A DNA stretch of 18,706 nt from an uncultured Pseudomonadota bacterium (lineage in GTDB: Bacteria; Pseudomonadota; Gammaproteobacteria; Burkholderiales; SG8-41). Below are positions 1 to 6,177 of this stretch, piece by piece. The position numbers and the translations under genes were made by a program. The stretch lies in assembly GCA_946885605.1 (NCBI GenBank), contig CAMPGR010000074.1, forward strand, positions 1 to 18,706. The letters are read 5' to 3'. The notes beneath the pieces were generated by a model. The model saw only the letters and a list, made by a program, of their open reading frames with translations. It did no database searches and was not told the origin of the DNA. The first letter of the stretch is position 1. The number at the start of each line of letters is the position of its first letter.

Positions 1-488
1 CGCGAGCGGAAGATCGCGCGCGAGCACTGAAAGAAAACCGTATCGACGGAGATCACGAGCACCGAGCGCGGCAGTTTTTCGTTTACCTTGAAGCGCTCCA
101 GGAGCGCGGGATCGACGCAGATGGCGGCACGCCCGTTCACGCGCAGCGTCTCGCCGATGCCGGGAATCAGGAAGAGCAGCGCGACATGCGGGTCGAAGAG
201 GATGTTGCGCAGGCTGTCAATGCGGTTGTTGCCCGGACGATCGGGCAGGAGCAACGTCTTTTCGTTCTCGAGCGCCACGAATCCGGGCGCATCGCCGCGT
301 GGTGAAGCATCGAGGCCGCCGGGGCCATTCGTCGCGAGCACGGCGAAGGGAGATGCCAGGATCATGCGCTGGTAATGCGGATGGAGGTGGTCGATCTCCT
401 TGGCGACGGCGGCGCCGGCCGGCTTGCCGTAGAGGCGTTCGAGCGTTGCGACGTCCGTGATGCGGTGCTCCTGAGACATTTCCGTCAT
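1..488 (-). CDS. Pyridoxamine 5'-phosphate oxidase (PPOX)-family FMN-binding protein, MSMEG_1061-like, 3' end outside window
   Basis: The open frame starts at an ATG at 488 and runs off the left edge, giving 162 residues of a protein that is usually about 200 long. A good ribosome binding site (AGGA seven bases before the ATG) favours this start over the in-frame ATG at 479. Visible motifs are DASPRGDAPGFV, LLPDRPGNNRIDSLRNIL and FLIPGIGETLRVNG, which mark the split-barrel flavin-binding fold of PPOX-type proteins and resemble the MSMEG_1061 subfamily. Members bind FMN or a related flavin in the cytoplasm, and most have no assigned substrate. The gene is divergent from the glutathione S-transferase gene, with 92 bases between the starts. 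The family call is fairly sure; the reaction is unknown. Confidence 0.8.
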   Translation of the reverse strand, partial: MTEMSQEHRITDVATLERLYGKPAGAAVAKEIDHLHPHYQRMILASPFAVLATNGPGGLDASPRGDAPGFVALENEKTLLLPDRPGNNRIDSLRNILFDPHVALLFLIPGIGETLRVNGRAAICVDPALLERFKVNEKLPRSVLVISVDTVFFQCSRAIFRS

Positions 489-533
489 GATCGTTTCCTG
501 TCCGAACGGATTGCGGCATAGTATCCGCTATTT

Positions 534-553
534 CGGGCGTCGGCGGACGCCCG
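534..553. repeat. Inverted repeat in the divergent PPOX/GST intergenic region
   Basis: Eight-base arms CGGGCGTC and GACGCCCG are separated by GGCG, 28 bases upstream of the glutathione S-transferase start. It could be an operator or a 5' leader hairpin. Only the symmetry is visible. Confidence 0.35.
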
Positions 554-580
554 TGCTTAGACGACACGGGAGAACACGCA

Positions 581-1225
581 ATGAAGCTCACGCTGTACTA
601 TGGTCCCCAGACTTGCGCGACGGTGCCCTTCATCACGCTTACGGAGGCGGGGGCGGAATTCGACGTGCGCAACGTCAACACGCGCGGCGGCGAAAACCAC
701 AGCCCCGAATTCCTCAAATTGAACCCCAAGCACAAGGTGCCGGTACTGGTGATCGACGGCGAGCCTCTTACCGAGAACATCGCAATTCAGATCTGGATCA
801 ACCGCCAGTTCGCGCACGCGCGATTGCTTCCCGCCGACCCCAAGGACGAAATCAAGGCGATCTCGCTCATGGGCTGGTTTGGCTCGGGTGTCCATCCGCA
901 TCTCACGCCGAATGCGCGCCCGCAGAATTACTGCGATCTGCCGGGGTCGGAAGAGAGCGTGAAGCGCGTCGCGAACAAGCTGCTCTTCGCGGACTTCAGG
1001 ATTGCCGACGACCGGCTCGCGCGCCGCGAATGGTTTTTCCAACACTTCACCGCGTGCGACGCGTATTTCTTCTGGTGCTTCCGCCGCGCGCTGTCGTTCC
1101 AGCTCGATCTTTCTTCGTTCAAGCACTGTACGGCGCATTTCGAGCGCATGCACGAGCGCCCGAGCGTGCAGAAGGTGATCGCGCACGAGAAGCAGGTGAT
1201 GGAGGCGTTCGCCAAGGCGGCTTGA
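581..1225 (+). CDS. Glutathione S-transferase family protein
   Basis: This 214-residue protein has the two-domain length of a soluble GST. The N-terminal thioredoxin-like domain (about 1-80) starts with MKLTLYYGPQTCATVPF, carries Cys12 near the position of the beta-class active-site residue, and shows the glutathione-contact region KVPVLVIDG followed by TENIAIQIWI, the equivalent of the usual ES-A-I motif. The rest is the helical C-terminal domain. Cytoplasmic GSTs conjugate glutathione to electrophiles or use it in isomerisation or dehalogenation; no substrate can be assigned here. The start ATG has GGGAG about ten bases upstream. The stop lies only two bases from the stop of the convergent cytochrome gene, so no separate terminator fits between them. 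Confidence 0.9.
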   Translation: MKLTLYYGPQTCATVPFITLTEAGAEFDVRNVNTRGGENHSPEFLKLNPKHKVPVLVIDGEPLTENIAIQIWINRQFAHARLLPADPKDEIKAISLMGWFGSGVHPHLTPNARPQNYCDLPGSEESVKRVANKLLFADFRIADDRLARREWFFQHFTACDAYFFWCFRRALSFQLDLSSFKHCTAHFERMHERPSVQKVIAHEKQVMEAFAKAA

Positions 1226-1227
1226 CG

Positions 1228-1857
1228 CTACCTGGAGTAATGCGCGAGGTAATGCGCGAGCGCCTGGATGTCCGCGTCCGATACCTGGTAGAGCACGCTG
1301 TTCATGCTGGTGTCCGTGCCCGACCGCCGGTTGTCGCGATAGTCTTTAAGCGCGGTAACGAGGTAATCCTCGCGCTGATTGGCGATGCGCGGGACCTGGT
1401 TCTGCCCGCGGTAATCGGACATGTGGCAGCTTCCGCAGCCTATCGAGGCAGAGAGCGATGCGCCGCGCGCATGCAGCTTGGGATCGGGTTTGCCCGCCGG
1501 GGGCGAAAGCGTTTTCTGGCTCGCGAAATACTTCGCCATCACAACCAGTTCGGTATCGCTCACGCCCTTGAACATACCCGCCATCTGCGGCACATCGCGC
1601 AGGCCTTCGCGGAAGAGGAACATCTGCAGTTCGAGGAAGTCACGCTGCTGTCCCGCGAGAGAGGGTGTGCGCACTTGAGGTGCGCGCTCGGGCGTGCCGT
1701 GACACGTTGCGCAAGCCTGCGCGCGCGCCGGCGCAGGGGCTGAGGGCTCTGGCTGTGTCTGCGCGCTCGCTGTGCCCGCCGCTGTACCGAGCGCGCACAC
1801 GAGCGCGAAAGCGCGGCCGCTCGAAGCTAGCCGCCGCGCGGCCATGCGTAACGCCAT
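1228..1857 (-). CDS. Diheme cytochrome c (cytochrome c4-like), periplasmic
   Basis: This 209-residue protein has an N-terminal signal peptide ending near ASAQ (about residue 33) and two heme-attachment motifs, CATCH at 49-53 and CGSCH at 141-145. The repeat of two heme domains and candidate methionine ligands around residues 92-95 and 185 match class I diheme cytochromes such as c4. It should carry electrons in the periplasm towards a terminal oxidase. Its ATG abuts the stop codon of the upstream dehydrogenase with no gap, so the two are almost certainly co-transcribed and translationally coupled. I infer that it accepts electrons from that dehydrogenase. An in-frame ATG at 1845 is an alternative start. 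Confidence 0.88.
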   Translation of the reverse strand: MALRMAARRLASSGRAFALVCALGTAAGTASAQTQPEPSAPAPARAQACATCHGTPERAPQVRTPSLAGQQRDFLELQMFLFREGLRDVPQMAGMFKGVSDTELVVMAKYFASQKTLSPPAGKPDPKLHARGASLSASIGCGSCHMSDYRGQNQVPRIANQREDYLVTALKDYRDNRRSGTDTSMNSVLYQVSDADIQALAHYLAHYSR

Positions 1858-3213
1858 CTACGCTTTCTTCTTCGGCTTGGCGTTCTGCCCCTTGTAGCTC
1901 ACGCGATAGATGGCGCCGGAGTGCTCGTCCGAGACGAGCATGGAGCCGTCGGGCATCAGCATGACGTCCGTCGGGCGGCCGGAGTATGCGTTCTTCTCCT
2001 TGTTGAGGAAGCCCGTCATGAACGGCTTCACCTGCGCATTCTTGCCATCGGCGGCCGCTTTCACGGTCACCACGTCATAGCCCGCGCGCTCGGTCTTGTT
2101 CCACGAGCCGTGGCGGGCAATGAAGATCGCGCCCTGGTATTCCGCCGGGAACATCTTGCCGGTATAGAAGCGCATGCCGAGCGCCGCGGTGTGCGGCCCG
2201 AGCGTCACCACCGGCATGACGACGCCGGCGCAAGGATTCGGCTTCTTGATGTCCGGATCGGGCTGACCTTTGGCATGGCAGTACGGGAAGCCGAAGTTCG
2301 CGCCGATCATGTTCTTCGGCACGCGGTTCAACTCTTCCTCGAATCCGGTCTCGCCGGCCCAGTCGCGGCCGTTGTCGGTGAACCACAGCTCGCCGGTCTT
2401 GGGATGGAAGTCGAAGCCCACGGTGTTCCGAACGCCGCGCGCGACGATCTCCATGCCGCTGCCATCGAGGTTGTAGCGCCGGATCTGACCGTGGACGCCG
2501 GGATTGATCTCGCAGATGTTGCATGGCGAGCCGACCTGGAAGTAGATCTTCTTCTTGTCCGGGCTCAAGGCCATGAACTTCCAGTTGTGGTGGACCTCAG
2601 GCGGCAGCTTGAACGCCTCCGTCATGTCCACCGGGGTCGGCAGGTTCTCGAGGTTGGCCTCGATGTTGTTGTAGCGCAGCACCTTGTTGATCGCCGCGAT
2701 GTAGAGCGAGCCGTCGTGAAACAGCACGCCGTTCGGCTGCGTGAGTTTCTCTGCGATAATCTTCGTGGTTCGCTTGCCGTCCTTGTCCATCACGGCATAG
2801 ACGCGCCCGATGGCGCGCGTTCCGACGAACACGGTGCCCTTGTCCCCGCGCGTCATCATCCGCGCGCCCGGAATCCCGTGGGCCCAGACTTCCACCTCGA
2901 ATCCCGGCGGGACTTTGATATCCTTCACCGGGATCTCCTCGAGCGGGGTGGTGGTCATCTTCGGCGGGTTGGGCGAGAGGTTGGGGTTCTTCATCCGCTC
3001 GGGGTGATAACCGCCCATCTTCTCCCGCCGCGCTCTTTCCTCGGGAGACATCGGCTTCGCCGCGGGCTTGGCATCGGCGGCCGGCTTTGCCTCGGACTCA
3101 GGCTTTGCGCCAGGCGTCTGCTGCGCAAAGGCAGAGGGCGCCATCGCCAGAGTGCCCGAGACCCATGCCGAGAAAAATGCGGCGCCCATAAAACTCGTAG
3201 CATCGCGTTTCAT
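1858..3213 (-). CDS. PQQ-dependent sugar/aldehyde dehydrogenase, sorbosone dehydrogenase family
   Basis: This 451-residue exported protein has a signal peptide (about 1-30, ending SAFA), then a linker rich in Ala, Lys and Pro to about residue 60, then a six-bladed beta-propeller of the GdhB / L-sorbosone dehydrogenase type. Family segments seen are VPPGFEVEVWAHGIPGARMM (101-120), HHNWKFMALSPDKKKIYF near 208, GFDFHPKTGELWFTDNGRDW (266-285), GANFGFPYCHAKGQ near 304 and IARHGSWNKTERAGYDVV near 365. Relatives use PQQ and calcium to oxidise sugars or aldehydes in the periplasm. The start at 3213 is preceded by GAGAGGAGAGAAAT; an upstream in-frame ATG at 3270 lies inside a terminator hairpin and was rejected. 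The gene leads a two-gene operon with the cytochrome c. The actual substrate and use of PQQ are inferred from family. Confidence 0.85.
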   Translation of the reverse strand: MKRDATSFMGAAFFSAWVSGTLAMAPSAFAQQTPGAKPESEAKPAADAKPAAKPMSPEERARREKMGGYHPERMKNPNLSPNPPKMTTTPLEEIPVKDIKVPPGFEVEVWAHGIPGARMMTRGDKGTVFVGTRAIGRVYAVMDKDGKRTTKIIAEKLTQPNGVLFHDGSLYIAAINKVLRYNNIEANLENLPTPVDMTEAFKLPPEVHHNWKFMALSPDKKKIYFQVGSPCNICEINPGVHGQIRRYNLDGSGMEIVARGVRNTVGFDFHPKTGELWFTDNGRDWAGETGFEEELNRVPKNMIGANFGFPYCHAKGQPDPDIKKPNPCAGVVMPVVTLGPHTAALGMRFYTGKMFPAEYQGAIFIARHGSWNKTERAGYDVVTVKAAADGKNAQVKPFMTGFLNKEKNAYSGRPTDVMLMPDGSMLVSDEHSGAIYRVSYKGQNAKPKKKA

Positions 3214-3236
3214 ATTTCTCTCCTCTCTAGCGGAAC

Positions 3237-3267
3237 AAAAAAGCCCGGTCGCTCGCGACCGGGCTTT
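3237..3267 (-). terminator. Rho-independent terminator of the peroxiredoxin gene
   Basis: A perfect 12-base inverted repeat (AAGCCCGGTCGC at 3241-3252, GCGACCGGGCTT at 3255-3266) is followed on the minus strand by a run of six T. It lies 26 bases past the peroxiredoxin stop codon and before the dehydrogenase start, so it separates the two minus-strand units. Confidence 0.9.
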
Positions 3268-3292
3268 CATCGGTTACATGCTGTTCACCAAC

Positions 3293-3751
3293 CTATAGCT
3301 GACGCAGCCGCTCGAGCAGGTCCTTGCTCTCCGGTATCGTCCCCGGCTCGTAGACCTTCGCGAAGCGGATGATGCCGCTTGCATCGACGAGGAACGCCGA
3401 GCGCTTGTCCATGCCGCGCTCGTCGTTGAAGACGCCGTAGGCCTTGCCGATCGCGCCGTGCGGCCAGTAGTCCGAAAGGAGCGGGAAGGGAAGCCCGCCC
3501 AACTGCTCGACCCAGGCTTTCAGGCTCGGCACGGGGTCGGCGCTGATCTGGAGAATCTCGACGTTCAGCTTCTTGAATTCATCGTAGTTCGCACGGAACC
3601 CGCTGACTTGATTCTTTCACCCGCCGGTGAACGCGAAGGGCAGAAAGCTCACCACGGTCGTGCGGCCGCGGAAGCTCGCAAGCGAGAGCTTCTGGTCGGT
3701 ATGCGAGGCGAGCTGGAAATCGGGAGCGGTGGTGCCGGGCTGCAGTTCCAT
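3293..3751 (-). CDS. AhpE-like 1-Cys-type peroxiredoxin with in-frame TGA at the peroxidatic position (candidate selenoprotein)
   Basis: Read through one TGA (3617-3619), the frame gives 152 residues, close to the length I recall for mycobacterial AhpE (about 153). The thioredoxin-fold peroxiredoxin features are all present: APDFQL near 9-14, the active-site segment with Pro38, Thr42 and codon 45 in the P-x-x-x-T-x-x-C pattern, the catalytic Arg117 (KRSAFLVD), and AhpE-like segments FPLLSDYWPHGA and YGVFN. Codon 45, the peroxidatic cysteine of the family, is TGA, and the protein has no cysteine anywhere. I infer selenocysteine at 45, giving a one-Sec peroxidase that reduces H2O2 or organic peroxides in the cytoplasm using an external thiol. 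A strong ribosome binding site (AAAGGAGAAGTCA) precedes the ATG. The gene is monocistronic, with its own terminator. The rival view is a nonsense mutation or base error (TGC to TGA); intact codons on both sides and a hairpin after the TGA argue against it. Confidence 0.85.
3576..3609 (-). promoter_or_regulatory. Candidate bacterial SECIS hairpin after the peroxiredoxin TGA
   Basis: On the minus strand, starting eight bases after the TGA, the coding sequence folds by eye into an imperfect stem. The apical part is CGGGUUC paired with GAACU(A)CG, with one bulged A and one G-U pair, closing a five-base loop CGUGC. Below it, after a G-A mismatch, UCA pairs with UGA, and after a second G-A mismatch AA pairs with UU. 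The loop begins 22 bases after the TGA and has GU at its second and third positions. Position, size and loop G agree with known bacterial SECIS elements, which bind SelB directly downstream of the Sec codon. No folding energy was computed. Confidence 0.6.
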
Positions 3752-3895
3752 TGACTTCTCCTTTCGTAAGGCCAAGAAGACGGTAACGTGAAACCGTGTC
3801 GGGACGTGAAGTTTACGTGAGCCGCCCGGCTCCCGCCAGTCGTCCAGATGGCGCCAGCCCGCAAAGCCGGAGGGCGGCAGCGAGGGTGAGCGCCG

Positions 3896-5110
3896 TCAGC
3901 GCCTCTCGCTTTCCGCGGCGCATGCAACGACGCCGGCAGCCTCGAGCGCGGCGATCTCTTCGGCATTCATGCCCAGCACTTCGCGCAGCACCTCGCGCGT
4001 GTGCTGCCCCTGAATCGGCGAAGGGGTCCGAACCTGCGCCGGCGTGCGCGAGAGGCGCACCGGGCTGCCGACCGCCCGCACCCGGCCGACGCGCGGGTGC
4101 TCGAGCTCGACCAGCGAACGGCGCGCCTTGACCTGCGGATGCTCCACCACCTGCGCGATGTTGTTGATGGCACCGACCGGGATGTCGTTCTTGAGGAGCA
4201 ACGGCTCCCATTCTTCATACGTGCGGGTAAGAAAAACCTTCTGCATCGTCGGGATGAGCGTGTCGCGGTTCCTCATGCGGTCGGTGGTCGTGCGGTAGCG
4301 CGGGTCGTCCGCGAGCTCCGGGCAGCCGATGGTGGGGCAGAGCTTGTGCCACAGCTTCTGCCCGGCGATCGCCAGAGCGAGGTCCCGCGTTCTGGTGTGG
4401 AACGTCTGGTAGGGGACGACGACCGGATATGCGGTGCCCATGGGTCCCGGCACCTCGCCGTTCGCGAAGTAGTTCGCAATCGACGTGCCGAGGAGCGAGA
4501 GCTGGCCTTCGAGCATCGAGATATCGACCTGCTGGCCTTCGCCGGTGCGCTCCTTGACGCGCAGTGCGAGCATCACCCCGTAGGCGCAGTACATGCCTGC
4601 GGTCAAATCGGCGATGGAGACGCCGGCGCGTGTGCCGGTCGTCCCGGGCTCTCCGGTGACGCTGATCATGCCGCTTTCGGCCTGCAGGATGAGATCGAGC
4701 GCCGCGCGGTCGCGATAGGGGCCATCCTGCCCGAATCCCGAGATCGAGCAGTAGATGATCCGCGGGTTGCGCTGGCGCGCCGCCTCGTAGTCGAGCCCCA
4801 GCCGCTTCAGCGCGCCGACGCGATAGTTCTCGATCACGATATCGCAGCGCTCCACCAGCCGCATGAAGAGCGACTTGCCATCGGGATGCTTGAGATCGAC
4901 GACGATGCCGCGCTTGTTGCGGTGGAGCGTCGTGAAATAGGAAGTCTCTCCGCCCTCCAGCGGCACGCCCCAGCCGCGGGCGATATCGCCGGCGCCGGGC
5001 GGCTCGAGCTTGATCACGTCCGCGCCGAAGTCGGCGAGCATGGTGGAACAGAAGGGACCGGCAAGCGCGTGTGTGAGGTCGAGTACGGTGACGCCTTGTA
5101 GTGGCTGCAT
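3896..5110 (-). CDS. CaiB/BaiF (class III) CoA-transferase
   Basis: This 404-residue protein has the standard length and layout of class III CoA-transferases: N-terminal VTVLDLTHALAGPFCSTML and DFGADVIKLEPPGAGD (about 8-42), HRNKRGIVVDLKHPDGK near 63-79, a likely catalytic aspartate (Asp139) in RAALDLILQAESG, and GVSIADLTAGMYCAYGVMLA. The family moves CoA between a thioester and a free acid through an aspartyl-CoA thioester. The acid is not predictable from sequence; formate/oxalate, carnitine, benzylsuccinate, mesaconate and alpha-methylacyl-CoA enzymes all share this fold. The start at 5110 (MQPLQGV) was chosen because the family begins there; an open frame runs upstream to 5194 without family similarity. 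It lies 111 bases downstream of two small exported-protein genes on the same strand and may share their transcript. Confidence 0.9.
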   Translation of the reverse strand: MQPLQGVTVLDLTHALAGPFCSTMLADFGADVIKLEPPGAGDIARGWGVPLEGGETSYFTTLHRNKRGIVVDLKHPDGKSLFMRLVERCDIVIENYRVGALKRLGLDYEAARQRNPRIIYCSISGFGQDGPYRDRAALDLILQAESGMISVTGEPGTTGTRAGVSIADLTAGMYCAYGVMLALRVKERTGEGQQVDISMLEGQLSLLGTSIANYFANGEVPGPMGTAYPVVVPYQTFHTRTRDLALAIAGQKLWHKLCPTIGCPELADDPRYRTTTDRMRNRDTLIPTMQKVFLTRTYEEWEPLLLKNDIPVGAINNIAQVVEHPQVKARRSLVELEHPRVGRVRAVGSPVRLSRTPAQVRTPSPIQGQHTREVLREVLGMNAEEIAALEAAGVVACAAESERR

Positions 5111-5221
5111 GGTGGGCCTGAGTGAACGTTGAATGAACTTTGCGGCCGGAATGATAGCGAACCGCTCAGCGCGGCACGAGCCGTGCGTAATCAACGCACG
5201 GCGGCGTACATGCGCTCGATG

Positions 5222-5476
5222 TCATTGTTTCTGCGCGACGACGCGGCCTTCGGCGTTCACGAAGACGCGATAGCGGTTCTTGTCCTTGCACGTTGCGATG
5301 TAATCGTTGTCGCCCAGCCGCTTGACGCTGACGACCTGCCCGCACGGCAGCCCGAGCAGCGTGATGGTGGCGGTGAGGTCCTTCGTGAGCTTGGCGTCCT
5401 CCGCGGGAAACGCCGGCCCGCTCGCACAAAATGCCATCACGATCGTCAGGGCCCGCATTGCCGCATGCGTTTTCAT
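5222..5476 (-). CDS. Small exported protein of unknown function
   Basis: This 84-residue product has a signal peptide (about 1-25, ending AFPA), leaving a mature domain of about 59 residues. That domain carries two cysteines (45 and 63) that could form a disulfide, and a C-terminal segment ATCKDKNRYRVFVNAEGRVV that looks like a short beta-hairpin fold. I do not recognise a named family. A strong ribosome binding site (AGAGGAGGAGCACC before ATG) overlaps the stop codon of the upstream gene, so the pair is translated from one message. The signal peptide, the strong ribosome binding site and the tight packing make it a credible gene. The function is unknown. Confidence 0.75.
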   Translation of the reverse strand: MKTHAAMRALTIVMAFCASGPAFPAEDAKLTKDLTATITLLGLPCGQVVSVKRLGDNDYIATCKDKNRYRVFVNAEGRVVAQKQ

Positions 5477-5488
5477 GGTGCTCCTCCT

Positions 5489-5971
5489 CTATAGCCTTGT
5501 GAATTTTCCGCGGTCCGTGAGTATGCTCCAGATCGCTTCGCGCGAGTCGGCAATGGTGCGTGCCAGCGCCGGGTCGCCGTCCTGGAGCAGGGTGAGCACT
5601 TTGAGGATCAGCAGCTCGTAGGGCTGCCGGAGCTCCGCAGGCGTCGCTTCGCTCCGTCCCTCGTAGTGTGCGCGGAAGCGCTCGAGGAGATCGTCGACCT
5701 CATTCTTGAGCGTGAGCTTCGTGAAAAGCCCGATCGCTTCCGTCTCCTTGAGGCGTTTTTCGAGCGCTTCCAGGTCGAGCGTGGGCTCCGCGGGCTTTGC
5801 CCCGTTTCGCTTGGGGGACTCGGAAGGCTTAGCCTTGTCTTGCTTCGCCGACTCGGCCTGGAGCGCACGCTGTGAAGCGGTTGGAGCCGGATCCCCGGCC
5901 CGCTCCACGGCTTGCAGGGGGCCCAAAAGCGAAACCAGAAAGATGAACGCTGCGATCCGCACAGCGGGCAT
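5489..5971 (-). CDS. Exported protein of unknown function with Lys/Pro-rich linker
   Basis: This 160-residue product has a signal peptide (about 1-22, MPAVRIAAFIFLVSLLGPLQ), a low-complexity hydrophilic linker rich in Lys, Pro, Ser and Ala, and a helical C-terminal domain of about 95 residues with LEALEKRLKETEAIGLFTKL, DDLLERFRAHYEG, and DGDPALARTIADSREAIWSI. I chose the ATG at 5971 because GAGGT lies eight bases upstream; ATGs at 5977 and 5986 are alternatives and the frame stays open to 6094. The domain looks like a conserved betaproteobacterial hypothetical seen by eye, but I cannot name a family. It is probably periplasmic. It precedes the small exported protein, whose ribosome binding site overlaps this stop codon. 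Confidence 0.75.
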   Translation of the reverse strand: MPAVRIAAFIFLVSLLGPLQAVERAGDPAPTASQRALQAESAKQDKAKPSESPKRNGAKPAEPTLDLEALEKRLKETEAIGLFTKLTLKNEVDDLLERFRAHYEGRSEATPAELRQPYELLILKVLTLLQDGDPALARTIADSREAIWSILTDRGKFTRL

Positions 5972-6117
5972 CGTCATGCACCTCATCAAAATACGGGTGG
6001 ACCGAAGTATAACGTCCCGCTCCGCTTTCCTCTCGCATGGCTCGGGGGATTGCTGCAAAGCATGGTTGCGCCTCGCCGGCTTACTCAATAGCATTGCACT
6101 AAATTGGCCGACCGAAA

Positions 6118-6142
6118 CGCGATTTCATCACACGAAATCGCG
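6118..6142. promoter_or_regulatory. Perfect palindrome between divergent operons, candidate operator
   Basis: Nine-base arms CGCGATTTC (6118-6126) and GAAATCGCG (6134-6142) flank a seven-base spacer. It lies 35 bases upstream of the reductase-like gene start, within the 206-base intergenic region (5972-6177) shared with the divergent exported-protein operon. The position and symmetry fit a dimeric repressor or activator site. No convincing -35/-10 pair was seen nearby, and a leader hairpin is the alternative. Confidence 0.45.
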
Positions 6143-6177
6143 GTCTCTCATTTTCATTCGACATTCGAGGTGAAGTC

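Noticed and set aside
3214..3270. N-terminal extension of the PQQ dehydrogenase from ATG 3270
   Set aside because: The extension is encoded by the terminator hairpin. The ATG at 3213 has a strong ribosome binding site and is followed by a normal signal peptide.
1921..3372. 483-residue open frame on the plus strand
   Set aside because: It is antisense to the PQQ dehydrogenase, with Arg/Val/His-rich shadow composition and no recognisable domain.
3293..3532. A 79-residue gene starting at GTG 3532 (truncated peroxiredoxin)
   Set aside because: It lacks the active site and has no ribosome binding site. The frame continues upstream through a single TGA to a strong start at 3751.
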